Position numbers and translations under genes: made by a program. A stretch of DNA of 64,000 nucleotides from Rikenellaceae bacterium (GTDB lineage Bacteria; Bacteroidota; Bacteroidia; Bacteroidales; Rikenellaceae), in the NCBI GenBank assembly GCA_009783565.1, contig WRDF01000002.1:244505-308504 (forward strand). The letters are read 5' to 3'. The notes below the pieces were generated by a model. The model saw only the letters and a program-made list of their open reading frames with translations. It had not been told where the DNA came from and searched no databases. Below, one piece after another: positions 1 to 9,457 of the stretch (positions are counted from its first letter, which is position 1; each line of letters begins with the position of its first letter).

Positions 1-522
1 ATAGTCGAGCCAATTGCGGAGTGCATCGACACGCCGGCGATAGAGGTCGATAGTGTAACTCATCGACTGAAAAACAAAAAACGATATACCGATCGGCAAG
101 AAAATATTTTTAAAATCCAAGAATCCGGCGCCGAACATATCGTTCGCCAATCCGATGAAAAAGTTCGTGTACTTGAAGTATCCAAGCATCCCCAGATTGA
201 TCGCAACGCTCAGGGCCACAAGCCATTTGCGTGTTCTCTGCCGCAGGTTTTTTTCGAGGCCGAGACCTATGAAATAGTCAGTCGTAGCGACTAAAAGGAT
301 ACACAAAAAATAAATCCCACTCGATTTATAATAAAAATACAGTGAAAACAATAATACATATATGATACGCAGCGAGGTCTTGTTGCGCAGAAACTTATAA
401 AAAAACGTGAAGCCCGCAAACAGGAACAGGAACAGCCCGCTGCTGAAAATAAGCGGTGCGCGAGGATCGTACTTCAACAATTCACCTACCGACCGCAGTA
501 TTTCTCCTATTTCCGTGAACAC
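1..522 (-). CDS. MBOAT-family membrane O-acyltransferase (partial, C-terminus beyond the window)
   Basis: The visible N-terminal 174 residues begin with a GTG codon at 522 and run off the left edge. They contain several hydrophobic helices and the stretch FLPIGISFFVFQSMSYTIDL, a hallmark of membrane-bound O-acyltransferases of the AlgI/DltB type. Such proteins move acyl groups across the cytoplasmic membrane for attachment to exported polymers. The gene follows two SGNH-esterase-like genes on the same strand with a 3-base gap, so an O-acetylation operon is likely. The GTG start is chosen because no in-frame ATG lies close upstream; it is the least certain part. The acceptor polymer cannot be told from the sequence. 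Confidence 0.85.
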   Translation of the reverse strand, partial: MFTEIGEILRSVGELLKYDPRAPLIFSSGLFLFLFAGFTFFYKFLRNKTSLRIIYVLLFSLYFYYKSSGIYFLCILLVATTDYFIGLGLEKNLRQRTRKWLVALSVAINLGMLGYFKYTNFFIGLANDMFGAGFLDFKNIFLPIGISFFVFQSMSYTIDLYRRRVDALRNWLDY

Positions 523-525
523 GTT

Positions 526-1845
526 TTATAATTCAAAATGCAAGGTTTCATTGTAATACCGTGTGAATGCTTCGTAAAGCATGTCGGCCTGCAACACGTA
601 ACCGCTCTCTGTGAGGTGGATTCGGTCGGTCTGGGCAAGTCCGCGTGCGTGCCAGCGATCCATCGCCCGCGCGCCGCCGGCTGCACCGTAAAAATTCCAC
701 CATGCTATATTATTATCCGCCGCCGCTGCACAGATTTCTCTCGCCGCCGTCACAATATTGGGATTCGCCACTCGTCGTCCGCCTTGTAGTCTATGGCTTT
801 CCATCGGCGTGGTGACGAGCAGCGGCACACCCGGATAAGATTCTTTCAGGCGGCGGATAAAATCGCTCGCGCTATCGCGTAACCGACTGGCATTGAAGTT
901 GTTACCGTAACAATTATTCGTGCCTAGCGAGACGATTATAATGTCGGGCGCGAGCGCCGCAGCTCCGCCGTCGAGTATCGTGGTATTGTTCGCGAAGTGT
1001 TCGAACGCCGCGCCGTTAAGCCCCACGGCATGGTAGAGCACGCCCGGCAAGCCGTTTTCCAGCGAAAAGCCGTAAAACGTGGGATCGTTCCATTCGGATG
1101 TTGTAAAACCGCTGAGTATCAGCGTATCCGTGCTCCGCGAGAGTGCAATACGCGTCGACGTCGGAGTATCGTGCGCCGTGCAGTGTGACCCGATGTTCAG
1201 TTCGTCCGACTCCGAAAGGCGTGGAGCATCCGGAGCGTGAAACACCGTCACAGCAGTGAATGGGTGTCTCGACCTGATACTCAGTTCGTTATACAGCGTT
1301 TCGAGTTTTACGGCAACGCCCGTGAAACCGGGTTTGCCATCCAATCGATCGGTCGCTTTTGTCGCGCTATGACGGAAGCGGCTTGTTATCACATAGTCCG
1401 GCGCTTCGTTCATGCGCGCCATGCGGTGCGGCGTGATCAGCCCGCGTCCGGCATCGCCGAAATCCCGCTGGAACAGTTCTCGCAGCCGTCCGGTAAGGAA
1501 TCCCGCCTGAACATGCGAATCGCCGATGTGCAGAATAGAAACCGTGCCCTCCCCGCCGCATTGTAATTCGCGCAGTTTTTCCATCAGCGGCAGAAGAGCT
1601 TCCGTGCTATCGACAATCACATTCGCCGTAGAGTCCGCAAGCGTGCGCAATTCGGGGCGCAAGTAGGTGTGACGTATAGAGTCCGCTGTTATAATCGGCT
1701 CATTTTCAAAATGTTGCCGTGTGTTTGCTCCAATCTCCAACAGAACGGAAAACGCAGCGGCGACCATAATAACCGCTACCGCGAAAATTTTCAGGGTCTG
1801 CTTACGCAAACCAGACCCTGATATTCTGGTCGGGAATAGGCTCAT
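526..1845 (-). CDS. Membrane-anchored SGNH/GDSL hydrolase-like protein
   Basis: 439 residues. One N-terminal membrane segment (about residues 17-38) probably anchors an exported catalytic domain. SGNH blocks are visible: HIGDSHVQAG with the nucleophile Ser, SLGTNNCYG with the block III Asn, and DRIHLTESGY with the DxxH Asp/His pair. These are the residues expected for an active esterase or acetyltransferase. It lies between a second SGNH gene and an MBOAT gene. In known polysaccharide O-acetylation systems (alginate AlgI with AlgJ/AlgX) MBOAT and SGNH proteins work together; a similar role here is inferred from context. Confidence 0.8.
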   Translation of the reverse strand: MSLFPTRISGSGLRKQTLKIFAVAVIMVAAAFSVLLEIGANTRQHFENEPIITADSIRHTYLRPELRTLADSTANVIVDSTEALLPLMEKLRELQCGGEGTVSILHIGDSHVQAGFLTGRLRELFQRDFGDAGRGLITPHRMARMNEAPDYVITSRFRHSATKATDRLDGKPGFTGVAVKLETLYNELSIRSRHPFTAVTVFHAPDAPRLSESDELNIGSHCTAHDTPTSTRIALSRSTDTLILSGFTTSEWNDPTFYGFSLENGLPGVLYHAVGLNGAAFEHFANNTTILDGGAAALAPDIIIVSLGTNNCYGNNFNASRLRDSASDFIRRLKESYPGVPLLVTTPMESHRLQGGRRVANPNIVTAAREICAAAADNNIAWWNFYGAAGGARAMDRWHARGLAQTDRIHLTESGYVLQADMLYEAFTRYYNETLHFEL

Positions 1846-1862
1846 TTTAAATTTGTTTTTCG

Positions 1863-3386
1863 CTATTCACGCAGAGCGGCGAGCGCCTCGACGAATCGCG
1901 TGGCGATGTGCCGGCCGCCGCCGTAGCTCAGGTGCATATAATCTTTCGCCGCCCATTGGCGTTCGACGAATTCTACCATGCTTCCATCGCCTCCCATCGC
2001 CTCGAACGTGTCCCACCACGCTACGCCGCACGCTTCGGCCGCCGCCTTCTGCTCGGCGCGCATCGCTCCTACGGCATCCATTGTCACGAACTGTCCGTCG
2101 CGTTGTGTGCTGCGGTCGCCGACGCCAATCACGACGATCGCGCTGTTCGGGAAACAACTCTTCACATAATTTATTACGCGCCGCAGCGACGTGCCGTATG
2201 AACTGTAATTCGTCACGTCGGGCGACATAGCGTTCAGCCCCCATTGCAGTACCACCAGATCGTAGCCCAACATGCGTCCGATCTGCGTATTCACCTCGCG
2301 GTCAGTGCCGAAGAACGCTATACCGCTGTTGCTGCGTATGGCATAATTGTCAACCGCCACGCCTACGCGGCCGTCCAAAACCACGCCGTAGCCAATGAAC
2401 CGATCGTCGTCAAAATGTGATTTTACGCGCACGTCGAGGCTGCCCGCTCGTTGGTCGGCGAGATGTATTTGCTGTACCTGCGCGCCTCGCTCAGGCGTGA
2501 AACTTCTTGACACAGTGTCATTTACGGTGATATCGATGGTCGTGTCGCCATCATTGACAAAGATCAGCCGCGCGCGCGACCACGAGCCGATATGTCTTCG
2601 AAAACGCGTCCCTTTATATGTCGTCCATGCTTCCGGCTCGTTCGGCGTGCTTACAATGCCCGATACGAAAAACATGTTTTGAAGTTCGTCGGGCGCGTTT
2701 CTTTTATAGATTAAATTATGGTTTGTCCAGCCGCCGAAAGTATGTGTAATCGAAGGACGACTGATGGCCAAAGGGTTACCCAGTGGTACGAAACCCACAC
2801 CCTCGCCGCCGTATTTCGATTGCAGTTGTTCGCGAATGTCGGCCGTAATTATGTCACCCTCGATATACGAGTCGCCGAAAAATGCGATGCGAACCACTCT
2901 GCTCCCGCTCGCCTGCTCCATCGTCCGCACAAAATCGGCAACCGACACACGGCCATCGGGCGTGTAATCGATAAAATGCACAATTCCGTCGCCCGTTCGA
3001 ACATTGTTTCGAACTTCGCGTCTTTCCACGGTTTGCTCGGCTGATCGTTCGACATGTTGTTGGATGGATTGTTCGTGGCGCGGCGGCGTATCCGTGATGG
3101 CCGCATCACCTAACGCACTATCTTCCGATGCTTCAACACCCTCAGTATCATCGAGATAACCCCTGCGTTCGGCCTCTTCCAAAAAATGCAGGTCAAGTTT
3201 GGTAAGGCCGCCGTCACGGTCGGACGTCGTGTCGGAGAATTCTATCACGTCCGACAAAATATTTGCGCGCTTGAATTGTATACCGCCAATAGAAAACGGC
3301 GGAATAAGACTGACAACCAGCAATATAGCGATCACCAAAAAAGTGATGCGGAACGAAGAACTCGTGTAATCCTTATTTTCCGGCAT
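1863..3386 (-). CDS. Second membrane-anchored SGNH hydrolase-like protein
   Basis: 507 residues with a membrane anchor near residues 12-31, a charged linker to about residue 150, then an SGNH-type domain. Visible blocks are IAFFGDSYIEGD (Ser nucleophile), VVLQWGLNAMS (block III Asn) and KDYMHLSYGGG (DxxH pair). It differs clearly from the downstream SGNH protein, so the two are probably not a recent duplication. Seventeen bases separate it from the next gene, which fits one transcript. Likely role: trimming or transferring acetyl groups on an envelope polymer together with the MBOAT protein (inference). Confidence 0.78.
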   Translation of the reverse strand: MPENKDYTSSSFRITFLVIAILLVVSLIPPFSIGGIQFKRANILSDVIEFSDTTSDRDGGLTKLDLHFLEEAERRGYLDDTEGVEASEDSALGDAAITDTPPRHEQSIQQHVERSAEQTVERREVRNNVRTGDGIVHFIDYTPDGRVSVADFVRTMEQASGSRVVRIAFFGDSYIEGDIITADIREQLQSKYGGEGVGFVPLGNPLAISRPSITHTFGGWTNHNLIYKRNAPDELQNMFFVSGIVSTPNEPEAWTTYKGTRFRRHIGSWSRARLIFVNDGDTTIDITVNDTVSRSFTPERGAQVQQIHLADQRAGSLDVRVKSHFDDDRFIGYGVVLDGRVGVAVDNYAIRSNSGIAFFGTDREVNTQIGRMLGYDLVVLQWGLNAMSPDVTNYSSYGTSLRRVINYVKSCFPNSAIVVIGVGDRSTQRDGQFVTMDAVGAMRAEQKAAAEACGVAWWDTFEAMGGDGSMVEFVERQWAAKDYMHLSYGGGRHIATRFVEALAALRE

Positions 3387-3409
3387 GGTTTATCGTATAC
3401 AAACTAACA

Positions 3410-3449
3410 GGTCTGTTCACACAAGTAGCAGAATTTGTGTGAACAGACC
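3410..3449. terminator. Long hairpin, repeat family F (possible terminator)
   Basis: A perfect 15-base inverted repeat starting GGTCTGTTCACACAA (3410-3424 with 3435-3449) and a 10-base loop lies between the stop of the outer-membrane protein gene and the start of the next gene. A near-identical stem lies at 11226-11257 and its halves recur at 60066-60201. No long T-run follows on either strand, so termination is plausible but not certain. Confidence 0.55.
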
Positions 3450-3466
3450 CAAAATTAATAACGTAA

Positions 3467-4150
3467 CTATCTGAATCTCAGGCCGGCAACGATTGCAACG
3501 CTGCGATTGCGGAACTCATCGGCGCCGAGCGTTTTGCGGTCTTTCGCGATATTCAGAAAGCTGTGGTCATACCCCACACGGAGCACCAGATTGCCGTGAT
3601 TTAATCCTGCGCCTACGTTCACACCGGCATCGAACCGCCGCAGCGCACCGTTCTTAAATGCGCCGCGATTTTCGTTGCGATCCTGCCAATCGGGTGCGTC
3701 GATATAATTGAGCGAGGAATTATATTCGCCGCCGATACCCTGTGCGACGAATCCTCCGGCGGCCACAAAAATGCTCGTGCGGCGCGCAAGTCCGATGTTA
3801 TATGCCAGATTTACAGGCAGTTGTACATACATCGGACGATATTTCTCTGTGCGGTCGCGCCTTATTTCCGGTAGGTCAGAAGAGAATGGCTCGTTGATAT
3901 TATATTGACCGCCTTTGGTGATGATCGAAACTCCCGATTGCAGCCATGTGTTATCGAGTATCTCGTATCCGAACGTTAGTCCTATCGTGTAGCCGCCGAC
4001 GCTCTTTGTGATTTCGTCGCCGTCGAACGTCCACGATGAGTGCGAAATCGTTCCGCCCGCTTCAATGCCATAACTGATATGCTGCGCTGCCGCCTGGCGC
4101 ACCGATACCGTTGCAAATACGGTCAATACAATAACGTATAGTTTTTTCAT
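3467..4150 (-). CDS. Outer-membrane beta-barrel protein (PorT-like)
   Basis: 227 residues. A signal peptide (about residues 1-22, ending AAA before QHISYG) is followed by alternating hydrophobic strands rich in Gly and aromatic residues, ending in arginine-phenylalanine-arginine. This is the pattern of small Bacteroidetes outer-membrane barrels in the PorT / OMP_b-brl_2 group. It is first in the leftward group with the SGNH and MBOAT genes but is separated from them by a long hairpin, so co-transcription is uncertain. No specific function can be given. Confidence 0.75.
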   Translation of the reverse strand: MKKLYVIVLTVFATVSVRQAAAQHISYGIEAGGTISHSSWTFDGDEITKSVGGYTIGLTFGYEILDNTWLQSGVSIITKGGQYNINEPFSSDLPEIRRDRTEKYRPMYVQLPVNLAYNIGLARRTSIFVAAGGFVAQGIGGEYNSSLNYIDAPDWQDRNENRGAFKNGALRRFDAGVNVGAGLNHGNLVLRVGYDHSFLNIAKDRKTLGADEFRNRSVAIVAGLRFR

Positions 4151-4179
4151 GCCTGTTCTTGCGCTATGTCGTTTGAAAG

Positions 4180-4566
4180 TTAATGCTTCTCATTTTCTTT
4201 CACCTCGATGCAAAGCGTCGCGTGGGGAACGATTTTCAGACGCTCCTTCGGGATAAGTTTTCCCGTCTCGCGACATATGCCATAAGTCTTGTTCTCGATC
4301 CTGACCAACGCAGCTTCAAGGTATTGGATGAATTTCAACTGGCGTTGGGCCAGTCGCCCCGACTCTTCTTTCGAAAGCGTCGCCGCGCCCTCTTCGAGCA
4401 CCTTGAACGTAGGCGATGTGTCCTCCGTGTCGTTGCTTGACTCGTGTGTGATCGTCGCGCGCAGCAACTCGTAATCGTCGCGCGCTTTTTCGAGCTTGTC
4501 GAGTATTATTTCTTTGAATTCGGCCAGTTCGTCGTCCGAATATCTCGTTTTTTCAAAATCTGCCAT
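4180..4566 (-). CDS. TraR/DksA-family protein with degenerate zinc finger
   Basis: 128 residues starting MADFEKTRYS; in-frame Met codons at 4575 and 4578 are alternatives. A helical coiled-coil-like N-terminal half precedes a C-terminal finger region GICRETGKLIPKERLKIVPH. DksA-like proteins bind in the RNA polymerase secondary channel and act with ppGpp. Here only one Cys of each canonical CxxC pair remains (GIC and TLC), so zinc binding is doubtful, as in many Bacteroidetes members I recall. It lies next to ileS, a common arrangement in Bacteroidales; lspA, often the next gene, is absent. A longer frame reaching to 4764 is rejected as intergenic sequence. Confidence 0.85.
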   Translation of the reverse strand: MADFEKTRYSDDELAEFKEIILDKLEKARDDYELLRATITHESSNDTEDTSPTFKVLEEGAATLSKEESGRLAQRQLKFIQYLEAALVRIENKTYGICRETGKLIPKERLKIVPHATLCIEVKENEKH

Positions 4567-4743
4567 AATTTCCATCATTTTTATTTTTGTCTGCTTTTCG
4601 GCTGTTTTTCGCCAGCCTAAAAGTACAAATATAAACTTTTTTCCGTGATTTGCAAAACCGGTCACACACGCATGTGTTTTTATGCCTGTCTGAAAACAGT
4701 CGTTTCCTCGTCGTGCTGCGCACCCGCTTCGGTATGGTAAAGT

Positions 4744-4776
4744 ATCCGGCAGGCCGGAAAACACACGCGTGTGTTA
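4744..4776. repeat. Family E palindrome overlapping the ileS stop codon
   Basis: The motif CCGGCAGGCC is followed by the palindrome AACACACGCGTGTGTT (4760-4775), which covers the ileS stop codon (4774-4776). A weaker relative, CACACACGCATGTGTTT, lies near 4663-4680 with TGCCTGTC after it. The rest of 4567-4760 shows no gene. Confidence 0.65.
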
Positions 4777-7700
4777 CATTCGCGTTACGCCGATCGTTAC
4801 TGTCTGCTCATCGATTTCGACCTCGCTCGTATGTGCGCCCGTAGCATCGGGAGCGAGCGAGACGCTCAAAGCAAGGGTCTGCGAAGCAATATAATCTCCG
4901 AAATCCTCGACCGCGCCGCGCACCGCCTCGTTATCGCCGACGGTCACGCTGATCTTGTCCGTAACCTCGAACCCGCTTTCCTTGCGGATGTTCTGGATGC
5001 GGTTGATAAGTTCGCGCGCAACGCCTTCGCGGCGCAGCTCTTCCGTAACCGTGATGTCGAGAGCGACCGTCAGCCTGCCCTCGCTCGCCACCAGCCAGCC
5101 CGGCATGTCCTCAGAAGTGATCTCGAAATCGGCAAGTTCGAGCGGCAACGCCTCGCCGCCGACGATCATCGTCATCCCTGCGTCGGCCTCCACTCGTGCA
5201 ATATCATCTTGTGTAAACCCTGCAACCAGCGCCGCGATCTGCTTCATGTGTGCGCCGTACTTCTTGCCGAGCGTCTTGAAGTTCGGTTTGATGCGCTTGG
5301 TTATCAAGCCGTCGGTCTGTTCCAGCAATTCTATCGCCTTAACGTTCACTTCGTTACGGATCAGCCCTTCCACGTGTTCAATGCTGTGTCGCACACCAGC
5401 ATCGAGCACCGGGATCATTATACGAGACAGTGGTTGGCGCACTTTTATATTAACCTTGCGGCGCAAGGCCAGGACCATCGACGAGATGCGCTGTGCGACG
5501 TTCATCATCTCTTCCAATTCGGCGTCGATAAACGATTCGTTGGCAGAGGGCAGCAGTTCCAGATGCACCGAACCGGTCGTATGACGGTCGCTTACGGCGT
5601 TCAGGTCGGTGAAAATGCGGTCGGCGATGAACGGCGCGAACGGTGCGGCAAGCATCGCAACCGTTTCAAGACATGTATAAAGTGTTTGATATGCCGCAAG
5701 TTTATCTTCGTCCATTTCGCCGCCCCAGAAACGCTTGCGGTTCAGGCGCACGTACCAGTTCGAGAGGTTTTCGTCCACGAATTCCTGTATCATGCGCGTT
5801 GCCGGCGTGGGGTCGTAATCCTCCAATCGCGCCGTAACGTCCCTCACGAGCGTATTCAGCAGTGATATTATCCAGCGGTCGATCTCAGGCCGTCGCTCGA
5901 CCGGAACTTCCGCCTCGCGCCCCGTGAACCCGTCGACATTAGCGTAGAGCGCGAAGAAACTGTATGTATTATACAGTGTTCCGAAAAATTTGCGGCGTAC
6001 TTCGTCCACGCCCTCGGGGTCGAATTTCAGATTGTCCCAGGGCTGCGAATTGCTCATCATATACCACCGCACCGCGTCGGCTCCATAGCGGCCCATCATC
6101 TCGAACGGATCGACGGCATTGCCTAGGCGCTTGCTCATCTTGTTGCCGCTCTTGTCGAGAACCAGACCGTTCGATATAATATTTTTGAACGCCACGCTGC
6201 CGAACAGCATCGTCGAAAGGGCGTGCAGCGTGAAGAACCATCCGCGCGTTTGGTCTACCCCCTCGGCAATGAAATCGGCAGGAAAAACCTTTGCGAACTG
6301 CCCGTCTGAAAGTTCGAACGGATAGTGGAACTGAGCATAGGGCATCGCTCCGCTGTCGAACCACACATCGATGAGGTCGGTCTCACGGTGCATACGTTCG
6401 CCTTTGTCGGAAACCAGCACGATCTCGTCCACGTACGGTCGATGCAGGTCGAAAATCGCGTAATTAGCCTTCGAAAAATCGCCCTCCACAAACTCCGCAA
6501 GCGGATTCTTTGCCATAAATCCGGCCCGCACCGACTTCTCGATCTCGTCGCGCAACTCGGCTATCGACCCGATGCACTTCATCTCGGCACGATCCTCCGT
6601 CGCCCACACCGGCAACGGCGTGCCCCAGAACCGTGAGCGCGACAGATTCCAGTCCACAAGCCCCTCCAACCACTTGCCGAAGCGTCCCGTGCCGGTCGAT
6701 GCCGGTCGCCAGTTTATCGTGTCGTTCAGCGCGATCATCTCGTCGCGCACCGCCGTCGTGCGGATGAACCACGAGTCCAGCGGATAGTACAGCACCGGCT
6801 TGTCCGTGCGCCAGCAGTGAGGATAGTTGTGCGTATATTTTTCGATGCGCAGCGCTTTACCTTGCAACTTGAGCGTAACGGCTATATGGACATCGAGCGT
6901 TTCGGCATCGGGCACGGCGAGTGCCGCGTCGTAGTCGTTCTTCACATAGCGACCAGCCCACTGCGCGTAAGTCTCCGCGTTCACAAAATCGCGAACGAAG
7001 TCGGGACACATATCCTCGATAGGGTAGAACCGCCCCCGCTTGTCCACCATCGGTTGCAGCTTGCCCGCCGCGTCCACCACATGCAGCGGCACGATGCCGT
7101 TCGCCCTGCCTGCGCGGTCGTCGTCCGCGCCGAACGTGGGTGCGATATGCACGATCCCCGTACCGTCGGTCGTCGTCACGAAATCCGCCGCAATCACGCG
7201 GAACGCATCGCCCATCGGCTTTATCCAAGGCAGCAACTGCTCATAGCGCACTCCCGCCAACTCTGCGCCGGTAACGTCCTCCGCCTCGGAAGAAACAACA
7301 ACGCCACCGAAACTGCTACGGTAAGCCTCGTACCTCTCCTTCGCTAAAACAACCACCTGCGGCTTGCCGGTGTAGGGGTTGTATTGATAGATTTTACTGT
7401 AAACGATGTTCGCTCCGACCGCCAGCGCGGTGTTCGAGGGCAGCGTCCAAGGCGTTGTTGTCCAAGCCAAGATATAGACATCCGCATCGTCGAAATCAAA
7501 ATCGCATTCATTCTTGAAAAGGAACTCGCTATTCTCATCCCTTACAACCTTAAATTGAGCTGTAATGGTAGTATCCTTTACGTCGCGGTAGCAGCCGGGC
7601 TGGTTCAACTCATGGTTGCTCAGCCCCGTCCCCGCCGCAGGCGAATAGGGCTGAATGGTGTAGCCCTTATACAGCAACCCCTTGTCATACAGCGTTTTAA

Positions 7701-8193
7701 GCGCCCACCACAGTGTCTCGATATACCGATTCTCGCACGTCACATAAGGGTCGCTCATATCGACCCAATAGCCCATCATACGCGTAAGCTCCTCCCATGC
7801 GCCGGTATATTCCATTACCGCCTCGCGGCACAGCTGGTTGTACTCCTCGATGCTGATCGTGCGCCCGATATCCTCTTTCGTGATGCCCAGCTTCTTTTCT
7901 ACGCCCAGCTCCACTGGCAGCCCGTGCGTATCCCACCCCGCCTTGCGGTTCACGAGGTAGCCACGTTGTGTTTTATAGCGGCAGATAACGTCCTTTATCG
8001 TGCGCGACATCACGTGATGGATGCCGGGCATTCCGTTCGCACTCGGCGGACCTTCGTAAAAAACGAATTCCGGCGCGTCGGTACGCTCCGTGAGGCTGCG
8101 GTGGAATGTTTCTTCCGCGTCCCACTTTTCCAGCACTTCTTTTGCCGTACGCGCAAGGTCGAGACCCTTATATTCGGCGAATTTTTTGCTCAT
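4774..8193 (-). CDS. ileS: Isoleucyl-tRNA synthetase
   Basis: 1139 residues, the usual length for the long Bacteroidetes-type enzyme. It charges tRNA-Ile in the cytoplasm. The HIGH-equivalent motif is GIHH at residues 57-60 within PSANGMPGIHHVMSRT, and KMSKRLGN lies near residue 690. The insertion between them has the editing (CP1) domain character, including TTTPWTLPSNTALAV and DGTGIVHIAPTFG. The C-terminal part holds the anticodon-binding and accessory domains. The stop codon lies inside a family E palindrome. Start MSKKFAEYKG fits the family. Confidence 0.98.
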   Translation of the reverse strand: MSKKFAEYKGLDLARTAKEVLEKWDAEETFHRSLTERTDAPEFVFYEGPPSANGMPGIHHVMSRTIKDVICRYKTQRGYLVNRKAGWDTHGLPVELGVEKKLGITKEDIGRTISIEEYNQLCREAVMEYTGAWEELTRMMGYWVDMSDPYVTCENRYIETLWWALKTLYDKGLLYKGYTIQPYSPAAGTGLSNHELNQPGCYRDVKDTTITAQFKVVRDENSEFLFKNECDFDFDDADVYILAWTTTPWTLPSNTALAVGANIVYSKIYQYNPYTGKPQVVVLAKERYEAYRSSFGGVVVSSEAEDVTGAELAGVRYEQLLPWIKPMGDAFRVIAADFVTTTDGTGIVHIAPTFGADDDRAGRANGIVPLHVVDAAGKLQPMVDKRGRFYPIEDMCPDFVRDFVNAETYAQWAGRYVKNDYDAALAVPDAETLDVHIAVTLKLQGKALRIEKYTHNYPHCWRTDKPVLYYPLDSWFIRTTAVRDEMIALNDTINWRPASTGTGRFGKWLEGLVDWNLSRSRFWGTPLPVWATEDRAEMKCIGSIAELRDEIEKSVRAGFMAKNPLAEFVEGDFSKANYAIFDLHRPYVDEIVLVSDKGERMHRETDLIDVWFDSGAMPYAQFHYPFELSDGQFAKVFPADFIAEGVDQTRGWFFTLHALSTMLFGSVAFKNIISNGLVLDKSGNKMSKRLGNAVDPFEMMGRYGADAVRWYMMSNSQPWDNLKFDPEGVDEVRRKFFGTLYNTYSFFALYANVDGFTGREAEVPVERRPEIDRWIISLLNTLVRDVTARLEDYDPTPATRMIQEFVDENLSNWYVRLNRKRFWGGEMDEDKLAAYQTLYTCLETVAMLAAPFAPFIADRIFTDLNAVSDRHTTGSVHLELLPSANESFIDAELEEMMNVAQRISSMVLALRRKVNIKVRQPLSRIMIPVLDAGVRHSIEHVEGLIRNEVNVKAIELLEQTDGLITKRIKPNFKTLGKKYGAHMKQIAALVAGFTQDDIARVEADAGMTMIVGGEALPLELADFEITSEDMPGWLVASEGRLTVALDITVTEELRREGVARELINRIQNIRKESGFEVTDKISVTVGDNEAVRGAVEDFGDYIASQTLALSVSLAPDATGAHTSEVEIDEQTVTIGVTRM

Positions 8194-8211
8194 AATTTTA
8201 TAAAAAGTTTT

Positions 8212-8276
8212 GTTATTGCGGCCTTGATCCGCAATCTACATCTCTATCAGATTGCGGCTCGGAGGCCGCAATGATA
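8212..8276. repeat. Family A palindromic repeat pair upstream of ileS
   Basis: Two facing copies of an element with arms ATTGCGG...CCGCAAT: TATTGCGGCCTTGATCCGC on the left and AGATTGCGGCTCGG...CCGCAATGAT on the right, about 20 bases apart. Related copies lie at 13585, 27174, 29918, 50720, 55993, 56634 and 61403. Confidence 0.75.
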
Positions 8277-8319
8277 GTCATCCGATAGGTTAGAAACCAC
8301 ACTGCGTGTGTCCGGCAGG

Positions 8320-9438
8320 CTATAAAATACGCGCGCGTGTCTTCAAAAACGACCCTTTGATGACCCTTGCCGCAGCAGGCTTATCGCGTATCACGACGAA
8401 AATCTCCGCGTCGGGCTTGGCGGACTCAGGCCGCACATAGCCCATGCCGATCCCTTTCTTATGCATAGGCGACATTGTGCCGCTCGTTACAACGCCAATT
8501 TCAGCGCCCGCCGAATCGACTATTTTATACCCGTGTCGCGGAATCGCGCGCTCCGACATCTCGAACGCTGCCAATCTGCGGTCGAGTGCGCCTGTCTTTT
8601 GCCGCTCCATCAATTCGCGCCCGTGAAACGCCTTGCCATCGATAAACTTGGTTATCCAGCCGAGTCCCGCCTCGATTGGCGTGGTGTGCTTGTCAAGTTC
8701 GTTGCCGTAGAGCGTAAAGCATGCTTCCAGACGCAGAGTGTCGCGCGCGCCGAGACCGATGTTTTTCAGCCCTGCGTCGCGGCCGGCCTCCCATAGCGCT
8801 GCCCAGAGTTTATCAGCCTCCGCCGTAGGAACATAAATCTCGCAGCCGCCCGACCCGGTGTAGCCCGTAATAGACAGGATTGCGCTGTCGATCCCCGCCA
8901 CAGGCATGGTTTTGAAAGTATAATACTCCATCGTCTCGACCGGTTCGCCTGCCAACTTCTGCACGATCTTCATCGCATCGGGTCCCTGAACTGCAAGCTG
9001 TGCCCACTCGTCGCTTGCATTCTTCAATCCCGCACCCGGTGTAAGCCCGAACCGTGCGCCTTGTTCCACTATGTGCCCCCAATCTTTATCGGTGTTCGCC
9101 GCATTCACTACCAACAAATATTTTTCCGCATCAAAACGGTAAACCAACACATCGTCCACGATGCCGCCACGCTCGTTCAGCAGCGCCGTATACTGCACCT
9201 TGCCGTCGCGCAGCGCGCCCACGTCGTTCGACGTGATAGTCTGCAACAGCTCGACGGCACGCGGTCCCGTAACCCATATCTCACCCATGTGGCTCACGTC
9301 GAAAACACCCGCTCTCTCGCGCACGGTCATGTGCTCGTCGTTGATTCCCGTGAATTCTATGGGCATATTGTAACCCGCAAACTCCACCATTTTCGCCCCG
9401 TTGGCAATGTGATATTTCGTAAAAGGCGTCTGCTTCAT
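8320..9438 (-). CDS. gcvT: Aminomethyltransferase, glycine cleavage system T protein
   Basis: 372 residues, full length for GcvT. It transfers the aminomethyl carbon of glycine from the H-protein lipoyl arm to tetrahydrofolate, releasing ammonia. Start MKQTPFTKYHIANGAKMVEF and the motifs VFDVSHMGEIWVTG and ITGYTGSGGCEIY are typical. The other cleavage genes (gcvH, gcvP) are not in the window. The last residues TRARIL are encoded by a family E palindrome (about 8327-8341), so the extreme C-terminus may have been altered by repeat insertion. The stop lies beside CCGGCAGGC. Confidence 0.96.
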   Translation of the reverse strand: MKQTPFTKYHIANGAKMVEFAGYNMPIEFTGINDEHMTVRERAGVFDVSHMGEIWVTGPRAVELLQTITSNDVGALRDGKVQYTALLNERGGIVDDVLVYRFDAEKYLLVVNAANTDKDWGHIVEQGARFGLTPGAGLKNASDEWAQLAVQGPDAMKIVQKLAGEPVETMEYYTFKTMPVAGIDSAILSITGYTGSGGCEIYVPTAEADKLWAALWEAGRDAGLKNIGLGARDTLRLEACFTLYGNELDKHTTPIEAGLGWITKFIDGKAFHGRELMERQKTGALDRRLAAFEMSERAIPRHGYKIVDSAGAEIGVVTSGTMSPMHKKGIGMGYVRPESAKPDAEIFVVIRDKPAAARVIKGSFLKTRARIL

Positions 9439-9457
9439 AGCACTCAGTTTTAGGTTG

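Noticed and set aside
4567..4764. N-terminal extension of the DksA-like gene
   Set aside because: The extra residues have no family similarity and are encoded by intergenic palindrome-containing DNA.
4771..5865. 364-residue open frame on the plus strand, and similar ones across ileS, murE, mraY, ftsI and lon
   Set aside because: Shadows of well-identified genes on the other strand.
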